This document shows positions 1 through 6,745 of a stretch of DNA of 14,767 nt, piece after piece. Position numbers and translations under genes: made by a program. How positions within the stretch are numbered: the first letter of the stretch is position 1; every line of letters begins with the position of its first letter. This DNA comes from an uncultured Oscillospiraceae bacterium. Its GTDB lineage: Bacteria > Bacillota > Clostridia > Oscillospirales > Oscillospiraceae. The DNA is taken from assembly GCA_900751035.1 (NCBI GenBank), contig CAADSF010000181.1, forward strand, positions 1-14,767. Direction: 5' to 3'. A model generated the notes under the pieces. It worked only from the letters and a program-made list of their open reading frames with translations. It was not told the DNA's origin and did no database searches.

Positions 1-1901
1 AAGGACCAGCCGCGCTCCCACATGGAGCGGAGGACATTGCCGACGGTCGGCCAGTGGTAGGCGGGCAGCTCCATAACGAAGGGGGCGGGGTCGCCGGAGA
101 ACATCTTCGTCTTTTTCAGCATAATGCCGGAGATGATGATGGCAGCCATACCGACGAAGTAGGCGGAGGTGGCGACCCATGCGGCACCACCGAAGATCGC
201 GCCGGCGACCATGGCGATGAAGGGCACTTTCGCACCGCAGGGGATGAACGTGGTGGTCATGATCGTCATACGGCGGTCACGCTCGTTTTCAATGGTACGG
301 GAGGCCATGACGCCCGGGATGCCGCAGCCGGTGCCGATGAGCATCGGGATGAAGGACTTGCCGGACAGGCCGAATTTGCGGAAGATACGGTCGAGCACGA
401 AGGCGATACGGGCCATGTAGCCGCAGGCCTCAAGGAAGGCGAGCATCAGGAACAGGACCAGCATCTGCGGCACGAAGCCGAGCACTGCGCCGACACCGGC
501 GACGATACCGTCGAGGATCAGGCCGTTGAGCCAGTCAGCCGTACCAGCAGCGTCAAGCGCATCGCCGATCAGAACAGGGATACCGGGGACCCAAACGCCG
601 TAGTCAGCCGGGTCGGGCTCGTCAAAGCCGTTCTCTTCGAAGTAGCTGACAGCATCCACATAGGTCATCTGGACAACATCGTCCATCTTGTCCGCGCCCT
701 CGGGCAGCGCGTCGTAGTAGGCGGTCATCTCATTGATGGCGAGGGTCTCTTCATCCTCAACATCAACAGTGGCAGTGTCTTCGGTGGGCTGGAAATCCTT
801 GATCTCTTCGAGCGCCGTGTCGGCGTCGAACTCTTCGTCGCCCGTGTCAATGCCAGCAAAGGCGTTGATCGCTTCGGAAGCGGCGGTGTAATCATCGCTC
901 GCTTCGCCATAGGCGGCGGAGCCGATGCCGAACAGGTGCCAGCCGTCGCCAAACAGGCCGTCATTCGCCCAGTCGGTCGCGGGCGCGCCGACGCCGACCA
1001 TAGCGACCCAGTACACAAGGAACATCACGACCGCGAAGATGGGCAGGCCCAGCCAGCGGTTGGTGACGACCTTATCGATCTTATCGGAGGTGGAGAGCTT
1101 TTCGCTGCTCTTTTTCTTGTAGCAGCCCTTGATGAGCTGTGCGATGTAGATGTAGCGCTCGTTGGTGATGATGCTCTCGGCGTCGTCGTCGAGCTCGGTC
1201 TCCGCCGCCTTGATGTCCTCTTCGATGTGGTTCATCGTCTCGGTGGGGATGCTGAGCTTTGTGAGCACTTTGTCGTCGCGCTCAAAGATCTTGATCGCGT
1301 ACCAGCGCTGCTGCTCTTCCGGCATGGAGTGCACGGCCGCCTCTTCGATGTGGGCGATGGCGTGCTCGACAGGGCCGGAGAAGGTGTGCATCGGGACGGT
1401 CTTGGTGCCCTTGGCGGCGCGGATGGCAGCCTCGGCAGCGTCCATGACGCCGTCGCCCTTGAGTGCGGAGATCTCGATGATCTCGCAGCCAAGCTCACGG
1501 GAGAGCTCCTTGACGTTGATCTCATCACCGTTCTTGCGGACGATATCCATCATGTTGATGGCGATGACCACGGGAATGCCGAGCTCAGTGAGCTGGGTGG
1601 TGAGATACAGGTTACGCTCGAGGTTCGTGCCGTCGATGATGTTCAGGATCGCGTCGGGACGCTCGGTGATGAGGTAGTTACGGGCGACGACTTCCTCCAG
1701 CGTGTAGGGGGACAGGGAGTAAATACCGGGAAGGTCCATGATGACCACGTCATCGTGCTTCTTGAGCTTACCTTCCTTCTTTTCCACGGTGACGCCGGGC
1801 CAGTTGCCGACGAACTGGTTCGAACCGGTCAGGGCGTTAAACAGCGTCGTCTTACCGCAGTTGGGGTTGCCCGCAAGGGCAATTTTGATCTGCTTTTCCA
1901 T
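1..1901 (-). CDS. feoB: Ferrous iron transport protein B (partial, C-terminus beyond left edge)
   Basis: FeoB is the inner-membrane Fe(II) transporter with a cytoplasmic GTPase domain. The visible part is 633 codons from the ATG at 1901-1899, which has AAGGAG at 1918-1913. The N-terminal G domain shows G1 GNPNCGKTT (about residues 11-19), a G2-like NWPGVTVE, G3 DLPGIYS and G4 NMMD. It is followed by the NRWLGLPIF segment leading into the first membrane span and the conserved VAGVGAVLGFVPQM, GTGCGIPGVMASRT and IPCGAKVPF motifs of the Gate regions. An odd feature is a long, very acidic stretch at about residues 320-430, between the first membrane span and the next conserved block, where better-known FeoB proteins have only a short loop. 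It is the third gene of the minus-strand feo operon, 51 bases after feoA. The C-terminal part is not in the window. The family assignment is secure. Confidence 0.97.
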   Translation of the reverse strand, partial: MEKQIKIALAGNPNCGKTTLFNALTGSNQFVGNWPGVTVEKKEGKLKKHDDVVIMDLPGIYSLSPYTLEEVVARNYLITERPDAILNIIDGTNLERNLYLTTQLTELGIPVVIAINMMDIVRKNGDEINVKELSRELGCEIIEISALKGDGVMDAAEAAIRAAKGTKTVPMHTFSGPVEHAIAHIEEAAVHSMPEEQQRWYAIKIFERDDKVLTKLSIPTETMNHIEEDIKAAETELDDDAESIITNERYIYIAQLIKGCYKKKSSEKLSTSDKIDKVVTNRWLGLPIFAVVMFLVYWVAMVGVGAPATDWANDGLFGDGWHLFGIGSAAYGEASDDYTAASEAINAFAGIDTGDEEFDADTALEEIKDFQPTEDTATVDVEDEETLAINEMTAYYDALPEGADKMDDVVQMTYVDAVSYFEENGFDEPDPADYGVWVPGIPVLIGDALDAAGTADWLNGLILDGIVAGVGAVLGFVPQMLVLFLMLAFLEACGYMARIAFVLDRIFRKFGLSGKSFIPMLIGTGCGIPGVMASRTIENERDRRMTIMTTTFIPCGAKVPFIAMVAGAIFGGAAWVATSAYFVGMAAIIISGIMLKKTKMFSGDPAPFVMELPAYHWPTVGNVLRSMWERGWS

Positions 1902-1921
1902 GTTTCTTACTGCTCCTTCTT

Positions 1922-1937
1922 GTTAAGTTTCCTTAAC
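1922..1937. repeat. Small inverted repeat between feoA and feoB
   Basis: GTTAAG (1922-1927) and CTTAAC (1932-1937) form a perfect 6-bp inverted repeat around a four-base loop, just upstream of the feoB ribosome binding site at 1918-1913. In the mRNA it could form a small AU-rich hairpin that tunes feoB translation or stability. As DNA it resembles the GTTA/TAAC half-sites found ahead of the feo operon. No function is shown. Confidence 0.4.
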
Positions 1938-1952
1938 TTATGTAGAAATAAA

Positions 1953-2174
1953 TTATTCAACTTCGATCATTTCGGTGTCCGCCTTACGCAGCGACAACTC
2001 GTAGCCGCGCACGGTGACTTCCATCGGGTCGCCCAGCGGCGCTACCTTGCGCACGAACACCTCAGTGCCCTTGGTGATGCCCATATCCATGATACGGCGC
2101 TTGACGGGCCCCTCGCCATGGAGCTTGACGACTTTGACGGTCTCGCCGATCTTGACTTCACGCAGTGTTTTCAT
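1953..2174 (-). CDS. feoA: Ferrous iron transport protein A
   Basis: This is a 73-residue cytoplasmic SH3-like FeoA protein, thought to bind or modulate FeoB during Fe(II) uptake. Diagnostic features are the RRIMDMGITKGTEV segment (residues 26-39) and the PLGDPMEVTVRGYELSLR stretch (about 46-63), which are the two conserved FeoA blocks. The ATG at 2174-2172 is preferred over an in-frame start at 2207 because AAAGGAG lies seven bases upstream (2188-2182), and because the longer form would overlap the preceding gene. It is the second gene of the operon, 29 bases after the FeoA-like paralog and 51 bases before feoB. Confidence 0.93.
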   Translation of the reverse strand: MKTLREVKIGETVKVVKLHGEGPVKRRIMDMGITKGTEVFVRKVAPLGDPMEVTVRGYELSLRKADTEMIEVE

Positions 2175-2203
2175 AATCTCTCTCCTTTTATTTGAAAAAT
2201 TGC

Positions 2204-2416
2204 TCAAACCATGATTTTTCTTGCCATTTCTTCACTGATGGCAACGCGGGCTTCCTTGACCTTGACGATCACGTTCCCGCCGAGCGACGACACGATACTC
2301 ACCGTGCCCCCGGCCACAAAGCCGAGATCTTCGAGATGCTTTTTGACTTCAGCACTCCCGCCGACTTTGAGGATAGTATTTTCTTCTCCGGCGTTCGCCA
2401 GTGTAAGCGGCATCAT
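2204..2416 (-). CDS. FeoA-domain protein (second, divergent FeoA)
   Basis: This 70-residue protein is the first gene of the feo operon. The central LEDLGFVAGGTVSIV segment (about residues 28-42) and the following GGNVIVKVKEARVAIS block match the FeoA fold, with the weaker conservation typical of the extra FeoA copies seen in many Clostridia. Two adjacent ATG codons (2416 and 2413) are possible. GGAGGG at 2429-2424 gives seven bases to the first, so that one is used. Its role is presumably as an accessory partner of FeoB or of the neighbouring FeoA, inferred from context only. The two FeoA proteins differ clearly in sequence, so this is not a recent tandem duplication. Confidence 0.85.
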   Translation of the reverse strand: MMPLTLANAGEENTILKVGGSAEVKKHLEDLGFVAGGTVSIVSSLGGNVIVKVKEARVAISEEMARKIMV

Positions 2417-2484
2417 TACTTATCCCTCCGCATGCTGTTGGTCTGGCACTTTTCTGCCCGCGGCGATCCGCAATTCGCCGGCGC

Positions 2485-2506
2485 AAAGTTAGTGTCGTTT
2501 AACTTT
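2485..2506. promoter_or_regulatory. Candidate operator of the feo operon (7-8-7 inverted repeat)
   Basis: AAAGTTA (2485-2491) and TAACTTT (2500-2506) are perfect 7-bp inverted arms around an 8-base spacer. The repeat covers the predicted transcription start and early leader of the minus-strand feo promoter, where a bound repressor would block initiation. The adjacent DtxR/MntR-type gene makes it the obvious ligand, but that is inference. An overlapping imperfect repeat with arms 2498-2505 and 2514-2521 has the same 8-base spacer. Confidence 0.5.
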
Positions 2507-2514
2507 CGCCCGTA

Positions 2515-2543
2515 AGTTTAATCTCTCTAACCTATTTTGTCAA
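2515..2543 (-). promoter_or_regulatory. Predicted sigma-A promoter of the feo operon
   Basis: On the minus strand, TTGACA (2543-2538) and TAAACT (2520-2515) are separated by exactly 17 bases, a perfect -35 with a 4/6 -10. Transcription would start near 2508, about 90 bases before the first FeoA start codon. The DtxR-like half-site at 2517-2535 fills the spacer and the palindrome at 2485-2506 covers the start point. Confidence 0.65.
2517..2535. promoter_or_regulatory. DtxR-box-like site in the feo promoter spacer
   Basis: The right half, CTAACCTA (2527-2534), matches the classic DtxR/IdeR half-site. The left half is degenerate (about 11 of 19 positions match the DtxR-box consensus by eye). 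The site lies between the -35 and -10 elements of the feo promoter. TAACCTATT recurs 66 bases away at 2594-2602, ahead of the regulator gene. Confidence 0.4.
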
Positions 2544-2582
2544 GAGGTTTTGTGAACATTTTTTTAATGCTTGCATTTTTTG

Positions 2583-2601
2583 TTAGAGCATGTTAACCTA
2601 T
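2583..2601. promoter_or_regulatory. DtxR-box-like site upstream of the regulator gene
   Basis: The 19-base segment TTAGAGCATGTTAACCTAT matches roughly 12 of 19 positions of the DtxR/IdeR consensus, and GTTA-N8-TAAC (2582-2597) has the same spacing as the repeat at 2485-2506. A possible -10, TATTAT (2599-2604), overlaps its end, so the regulator may repress itself. No convincing -35 was found for that -10. Confidence 0.4.
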
Positions 2602-2636
2602 TATCGTACTTTATTGCGAAGTTGGTGAAACCGCAC

Positions 2637-3005
2637 ATGAAAATCCAAAAGGCATCTGAAGATTATCTCGAATCCATGCTGATGATGAAAGAGCAGCACG
2701 GCTATATCCGTTCGATCGACGTGGCCGACCATCTGGGCGTGACGAAGCCCAGCGTCACCTACGCGACCAAGCGCCTGCGCGAAAACGGATATATCGAGAT
2801 GGACCGCGACGGCCTCATCACGCTGACAGACCGCGGCATGGCGATCGCAGCAAAGATGCTCGACCGCCACCACACGCTCACAAAATTTCTCATCGCCCTC
2901 GGCGTGGACGAAAAGACCGCTGAGGAGGATGCGTGCAAGATCGAGCACGACATCAGCCAGCAGACATACGACGCGATCTGCGAGCACGCAAGGCAGCACC
3001 TTTAA
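2637..3005 (+). CDS. Metal-dependent transcriptional regulator, DtxR/MntR family
   Basis: This is a 122-residue DNA-binding repressor made only of the winged-helix domain (about residues 5-65, recognition region HLGVTKPSVTYATKRL) and the dimerisation/metal domain (about 70-120). It lacks the SH3-like third domain of DtxR and so resembles MntR. By alignment from memory, the metal ligands would be D9, E12, H78, C100, E103 and H104. Asp at position 9 is MntR-like, whereas Cys at 100 in the DACKIEH block is what iron-sensing DtxR/IdeR has there. The ATG at 2637 fits the family N-terminus (KASEDYLESML). Its ribosome binding site (GGTG, 2624-2627) is weak. Divergence from feoAAB and the shared upstream sites suggest it controls iron uptake; whether it senses Fe(II), Mn(II) or both is open. 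Confidence 0.92.
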   Translation: MKIQKASEDYLESMLMMKEQHGYIRSIDVADHLGVTKPSVTYATKRLRENGYIEMDRDGLITLTDRGMAIAAKMLDRHHTLTKFLIALGVDEKTAEEDACKIEHDISQQTYDAICEHARQHL

Positions 3006-3015
3006 ATGCAGGATC

Positions 3016-3053
3016 AACGGCCCCGTACCGAAAAGGTGCGGGGCCGTTTTCTT
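3016..3053 (+). terminator. Rho-independent terminator after the metal regulator
   Basis: ACGGCCCCGTACC (3017-3029) pairs with GGTGCGGGGCCGT (3035-3047), with one G-U pair, around a GAAAA loop. TTTTCTT follows. It lies 11 bases after the stop codon and separates the regulator from the sigma-factor operon. Confidence 0.92.
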
Positions 3054-3163
3054 ATATTTATCATATAATTTTGTCGATATCTTCCCTTTTTCTCCCGCCG
3101 CGCAGGAACAAATCCTCCGGTTTTTCCGTCAAAAAGGAAAAATAAAAAAATTTTACGGTTTCG

Positions 3164-3191
3164 TGAAGCATTTTGCCGGAAATTGCGTCTA
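3164..3191 (+). promoter_or_regulatory. Predicted ECF-type (autoregulated) promoter of the sigma-factor operon
   Basis: TGAAGC (3164-3169) and CGTCTA (3186-3191) are separated by 16 bases. This resembles the TGAAAC-N16-CGT(A/C)TA architecture known for Bacillus ECF sigma factors such as SigW. It lies 44 bases before the start codon of an ECF sigma gene, which fits autoregulation. An additional inverted repeat, TTTTTCC (3121-3127) with GGAAAAA (3136-3142), lies just upstream. The rest of the 3054-3235 gap is AT-rich and shows nothing else. Confidence 0.5.
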
Positions 3192-3235
3192 TTCAAGTAG
3201 AAACACTTTTTCACGAGGAAAGGAGGCGCTGCACG

Positions 3236-3796
3236 ATGGAAGACGCGCAGATCATCGAGCTGTTCTTTGCGCGCTCGGAGGATGCCATCAGCGAGCTGGA
3301 CAAGAAATACGGCAAGCTCTGCCACAAGCTCGCGGACAACATCCTTGCAAGCGCGCAGGATGCGGAGGAGTGCGTGAACGATGCCTATTTGAGCATCTGG
3401 AACGCGATCCCGCCGCAGCGTCCGGAATCGCTTCCGGCGTTTGTCGGCACGCTCGTCCGCCGCTGTTCGATCACGCGCTATCGTGCCAACACGGCAATGA
3501 AACGAAACAGCCATTACGATATGTGCATGGAGGAGCTTGAAACGTTCCTCGCTTCGCCCCAGCAGGCGATGGAGGAGCACTATGCGGCCAGAGAGCTCGC
3601 CGCCGCGATCGAGCGCTTTCTTGACACGCAGAGCAAGGAAAACCGTGTGCTCTTCATGCGCCGCTACTGGTACGCCGACAGCTTTGCCGAGATCGGCAAG
3701 CTCCTCGGCATCACCGAGGGCAACGCCCGATTGCGCCTGACGCGTATGCGCAAGCAGCTCAAGACCTATCTGACCGAACAGGAGGTGCTGGTATGA
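3236..3796 (+). CDS. ECF-type RNA polymerase sigma factor
   Basis: This 186-residue sigma-70-family factor directs RNA polymerase to a dedicated promoter set. Region 2 spans about residues 1-90, with ISELDKKYGKLCHKLA and the DAEECVNDAYLSIWNAIP core (region 2.2, polymerase binding). Region 4 lies at about 125-180, with SKENRVLFMRRYWYADSF, then the helix-turn-helix FAEIGKLLGITEGNARLRLTR. The linker is short and region 3 is missing, as in ECF factors. The ATG at 3236 follows AGGAGG (3221-3226) by nine bases; in-frame codons further upstream lack such a site and overlap the putative promoter. Its stop overlaps the next start (ATGA, 3793-3796), so it is translationally coupled to the putative anti-sigma factor. 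Stimulus and regulon are unknown. Confidence 0.93.
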   Translation: MEDAQIIELFFARSEDAISELDKKYGKLCHKLADNILASAQDAEECVNDAYLSIWNAIPPQRPESLPAFVGTLVRRCSITRYRANTAMKRNSHYDMCMEELETFLASPQQAMEEHYAARELAAAIERFLDTQSKENRVLFMRRYWYADSFAEIGKLLGITEGNARLRLTRMRKQLKTYLTEQEVLV

Positions 3797-4512
3797 CACC
3801 CGAGCTTTTTTCCGACGCCATGAACGAGATCGGCGCGAAATACGTCGAAGAGGCCCTGGCCTACAAGCGCCCCGCGCAGCGGAGCTTCTGGAGCAAGCTC
3901 GCCAAGCGCGCGGCCATGGTCGCTCTGGTCGCTCTGCTCGCGCTCAGCGGCTTTGCCGCCGCCAGTCCCGCCGCGCGGGCCGCTATGATCCACTGGGTGG
4001 AAACGTGGACGGGCTCGCAGGTCTCCTATGAATACGCGGGCGACGCCCCCACCGGCGAGCTGCCGTTCTACGCGATCACCGCCCTGCCGGACGGTTACAC
4101 GCTGGACGAAGATATGAGCTACGAGGACTCCGGCTTCCGCCAGCTCTGCTATCAAAGCGGCGACGACCTCATCCTTTTCAGCTATATCTACATGCAGGAC
4201 GATTCGTTCAGCTATTACGACATGGGCGAGGACACCGAAATTTCCGAGGTCACCGTCAACGGCTGCAAGGGCAAGTTCTTCCTTGCGAGTGATCCGTCGC
4301 TGTGGAGCACGCTCGAGTGGATCGACGAGGAGAGCAATCTCCACTTCTCGCTCGACGCCAGCGGCGATGAAGCCGTCCTGCGCGCTCTGGCCGAGAGCGT
4401 GGCGGTCACGGAGAAGACCGTCGATCTTTCCGACGACGATGAAGACGAGAATATTCTCACCCTTGATGACATAGAGGGGGAAAAGCTCCCCGACGAGGAG
4501 GCGAAACCGTGA
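3793..4512 (+). CDS. DUF4367-type membrane anti-sigma factor
   Basis: This 239-residue protein has a short N-terminal cytoplasmic part (about 1-38, where sigma binding would occur), one membrane span at about 40-58 (AAMVALVALLALSGFAAA), and an extracytoplasmic domain at about 85-205. In that domain, the VNGCKGKFF block followed by LEWIDEESNLHFSLDASG and ALAESVAV is the pattern of DUF4367. The last 27 residues or so are very acidic. It shares an ATGA overlap with the upstream ECF sigma gene and has its own AGGAGGTG at 3780-3787. Pairing of such proteins with ECF factors is common in Clostridia, so an anti-sigma or co-sensor role is likely but unproven here. No zinc-binding HxxxCxxC anti-sigma motif is present. 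Confidence 0.8.
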   Translation: MTPELFSDAMNEIGAKYVEEALAYKRPAQRSFWSKLAKRAAMVALVALLALSGFAAASPAARAAMIHWVETWTGSQVSYEYAGDAPTGELPFYAITALPDGYTLDEDMSYEDSGFRQLCYQSGDDLILFSYIYMQDDSFSYYDMGEDTEISEVTVNGCKGKFFLASDPSLWSTLEWIDEESNLHFSLDASGDEAVLRALAESVAVTEKTVDLSDDDEDENILTLDDIEGEKLPDEEAKP

Positions 4513-4658
4513 ACGATTATCTTGTGTGGGTGGATACCTCCACTAAAATCGCCTCGTTCCATGAGGTCGAGGCAAGCGACCTGCTGCACTTTGAGCAGTA
4601 CGAAAACTTTATGAACTACCTTGCCTCCCTTACCGCGCAGGGATACCGCTTCCAGTGA
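4509..4658 (+). CDS. Small hypothetical protein, 49 residues
   Basis: This is a short gene with a GTG start (4509-4511) that overlaps the TGA of the preceding anti-sigma gene as GTGA. GAGGAGG (4495-4501) lies seven bases upstream, so translation is well supported. The product begins MNDYLVWVDTSTKIASFHEV and ends with ASLTAQGYRFQ. It is aromatic-rich, has no signal peptide or membrane span, and is presumably cytosolic. Small proteins of this look occur in other Clostridia, from memory, but I know no function. Its place between the anti-sigma factor and a membrane protein, with coupled translation, suggests a part in the same regulatory unit. It is easily missed by gene callers because of its size and non-ATG start. 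Confidence 0.7.
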   Translation: MNDYLVWVDTSTKIASFHEVEASDLLHFEQYENFMNYLASLTAQGYRFQ

Positions 4659-4721
4659 GCGTGACCGTATTTCAAATTGAGAGAGAAATAAAAAGCGAGA
4701 GAACAAGAGAGGAGAACCGCC

Positions 4722-5507
4722 ATGATGGAAAATAACCCGACACCAAGCCCTGACCCCGTCCCCGAAGCCTCCCCCATTGCCGTTCCCGTCCCCGCAGAAA
4801 GCGCTGTCACTCCCCCGCCCGCGCCGCCGGTCATCCCCCTGCGCGAGAGGCCAAACGCGCCGCTGCTGCACAAGGGGTTTCAGAACCTCTTCCGCCTCGG
4901 CATCGCCAATATCGTCATCAATCTTTTGAACAACACCTTTAAGCTCGGCGACAAGATCCCGTCGCTCGGCGTTGTACTGAGTGTGGTGTCGCTCGCGGTC
5001 AGCGTTCTCGCGCTCGTTGTGCTCTGGAAGCTGAGCGCGGCCGTCCCCCGCTTCCGCAAGGCCGTGTACTTTAATCTTCTGCCGCTGATCGCGCTGCCGT
5101 TCGTTGCGCTTCTCGATGCGCCAAGCGTACAGGAGTGGATAACGGCATCGGACGTCTCCGCGATTCTGGTCGTTCTGATCATTCTGCTGGGATTGATCTT
5201 CCTGTTTGCCACACTTGCGGCGTACCACCAGCTCACCGCCTGCGCCGAAGCATTCGACGGCGCGGATGACGAGATGGCCGCCAAATGGCGCAAGCTCTGC
5301 ACCTGGCAGGTCGTGATCATCGGCTGCTTCGGTGCATTCCTTACCCTGCTCCTGCTTTTGGGTCTGTCATCTGCTTCCTTCTTCTACTTCTACAACGGCG
5401 GCATGATCGTCCTGCTCCTGTTCATTCTCGCCATTGCCATCGCTCTGGGCGTGGTCGAGATCATAGAGCTCGTGTACCTCAACCGCAGCGCCAAGCTGTA
5501 CGAGTAA
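4722..5507 (+). CDS. Hypothetical five-span membrane protein with proline-rich N-terminus
   Basis: This 261-residue protein is of no family I can name. Residues 7-40 are a proline-rich, disordered cytoplasmic tail (repeated P, PV and PAP). Five hydrophobic segments follow at about 81-104, 115-133, 145-169, 194-222 and 226-252. A loop at about 170-192 between spans three and four carries several charged residues. The ATG at 4722 is preceded by AGAGGAG (4708-4714) at seven bases; a second in-frame ATG follows directly at 4725. It lies 63 bases after the 49-residue gene and 34 bases before the stalk-protein gene, so it belongs to the sigma-factor operon. A role in envelope stress output or signalling is inferred from context alone. 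Confidence 0.82.
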   Translation: MMENNPTPSPDPVPEASPIAVPVPAESAVTPPPAPPVIPLRERPNAPLLHKGFQNLFRLGIANIVINLLNNTFKLGDKIPSLGVVLSVVSLAVSVLALVVLWKLSAAVPRFRKAVYFNLLPLIALPFVALLDAPSVQEWITASDVSAILVVLIILLGLIFLFATLAAYHQLTACAEAFDGADDEMAAKWRKLCTWQVVIIGCFGAFLTLLLLLGLSSASFFYFYNGGMIVLLLFILAIAIALGVVEIIELVYLNRSAKLYE

Positions 5508-5541
5508 ACGTCAACCATCACAAAACGGAAAGGAGAATGTT

Positions 5542-6669
5542 ATGTCTACCATCAACAAGACTTTTCTGCGCGTCCTGCTTGCCATCGCCTGCTGCATCGC
5601 GCTCGCGTTCAGTCTGCTGCCGCAGGCCGAGGCCGCAATGCGCGCCGACGTCGTCACCGGCAAGGTGACGCTCAACGGTCAGGTCATCGACAACAAGAAC
5701 GCCAAGTACCCCCTGCTGACCTACAGCAACATCACCTACTTTCCCATGACGTATCAATTAAGCCGTTTCATGGGCGTGGAGACCGACTGGAACAATGCCG
5801 CCAAGTCGCTCAATATCACCGCAGGCGGCGCGCAGAGCGCTTACGTTGCCGAACCCGGCAAGGCGCCGAAGGGCAGCGTCTCCGTCACGCTGCCAAGCTA
5901 CCGGATCAGCGTCAACGGCGCGCTGATCGACAACAAGGAAGCGACCTATCCGATCTTCAATTACAACGGCGTAACGTACTTCCCGCTGACGTTCCGCTAT
6001 GCGTACGAGTCCTTCGGCTGGGGCTATCAGTGGGACGCTGAAAACGGCCTGCGCATTGACACGACCTCCGCCCCCGCCCGCGTGCCGACCGAGCCGAACA
6101 CCGGCGACACTGCGCTCGACAAGGCACTCACGATCCTCAATAGCAAATACGCCACGGGCGGCAAATACCACGGCATGCTTGAAGGCGGCGGCAAGAAGAC
6201 GAGCTTCGACGCCGCGCTCGACGTCAGCAGCACACCGGATGTCACCACCGTGAAATTTACTGCCGAGCCGTTTCCGTTCTTTGATAACGGTGTCAGTTAT
6301 TTTGCAAATTACTATGCTGTCAAGGGCGGTTTTGCAAGCGATGAACAGATTGGCATCTCCGGCAACAGCCCGGAACTAGGTGATGTTGGCTATCCGATTT
6401 ATGCCGAGGTGGCTGTATGGGCGGAGAATAGCTACATCGGCAAATGCTTCCTTGACTGCCAGTTCACAGGTGCGCGCAGCAAGCATATCACGGACGCAAA
6501 GCGTGTGTCCTCATCGGGCAGTACGGAAACATGGGAGCTGACAGTCACGTTTGCAAGCGATGGTTTTACCGGCTACACCGCGAGTGTAAGCGTCGATACA
6601 GCAAAGAGCGCCGTAACGCAGATCGTGATCCGCACGACGAACTACACCCTGACCATGACGCCCGCGTAA
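5542..6669 (+). CDS. Secreted stalk / copper-amine-oxidase-N-like domain protein
   Basis: This 375-residue exported protein starts with a signal peptide: a basic N-terminus, a hydrophobic core at about 9-26, and likely AEA|A cleavage after residue 31. Two copies of a copper amine oxidase N-terminal-like ('stalk') repeat follow at about 40-95 and 112-173. Each holds a VNG or LNG-x3-IDNK segment, then YP-x8-TYFP, a pattern common in Firmicutes surface proteins. About 180-375 is a separate mostly beta domain that I do not recognise, beginning DTALDKALTILNSKYATGGKYHG. The ATG at 5542 has AAGGAG seven bases upstream. Bases 6250-6600 are noticeably less GC-rich than the first half, possibly a domain of separate origin. 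It is the last gene of the sigma-factor operon, ahead of a strong terminator. Confidence 0.85.
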   Translation: MSTINKTFLRVLLAIACCIALAFSLLPQAEAAMRADVVTGKVTLNGQVIDNKNAKYPLLTYSNITYFPMTYQLSRFMGVETDWNNAAKSLNITAGGAQSAYVAEPGKAPKGSVSVTLPSYRISVNGALIDNKEATYPIFNYNGVTYFPLTFRYAYESFGWGYQWDAENGLRIDTTSAPARVPTEPNTGDTALDKALTILNSKYATGGKYHGMLEGGGKKTSFDAALDVSSTPDVTTVKFTAEPFPFFDNGVSYFANYYAVKGGFASDEQIGISGNSPELGDVGYPIYAEVAVWAENSYIGKCFLDCQFTGARSKHITDAKRVSSSGSTETWELTVTFASDGFTGYTASVSVDTAKSAVTQIVIRTTNYTLTMTPA

Positions 6670-6696
6670 CGGGGTTCCCCTCCCCGCCGCGGCGCA

Positions 6697-6737
6697 AAAA
6701 AGAAGGACTTCACACAATGCGTGAAGTCCTTCTTTTT
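6697..6737. terminator. Bidirectional terminator between the stalk-protein operon and yvcK-dsdA
   Basis: AAAAAGAAGGACTTCAC (6697-6713) and its perfect complement (6721-6737) form a 17-bp stem with a 7-base loop. The A and T runs at the two ends give a U-tract in either direction. It lies between two convergent genes ending at 6669 and 6746. Confidence 0.93.
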
Positions 6738-6745
6738 ATCTCTTT

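Noticed and set aside
54..2195. Long plus-strand open frame (over 700 codons) opposite feoB and feoA
   Set aside because: It is antisense to clear feoB and feoA coding sequence; the translation is low-complexity, rich in Asp, Gly, His and Val, as expected from the reverse of GC-rich codons, and has no family signature.
3121..3142. TTTTTCC/GGAAAAA inverted repeat as a terminator of the iron-regulator transcript
   Set aside because: A much stronger terminator already lies at 3016-3053, and the 7-bp arms are mostly A-T; left as a minor note in the promoter entry.
4215..5228. Minus-strand open frame of 337 codons opposite the anti-sigma and membrane-protein genes
   Set aside because: It covers three supported plus-strand genes, has no ribosome binding site and has a composition typical of antisense reading.
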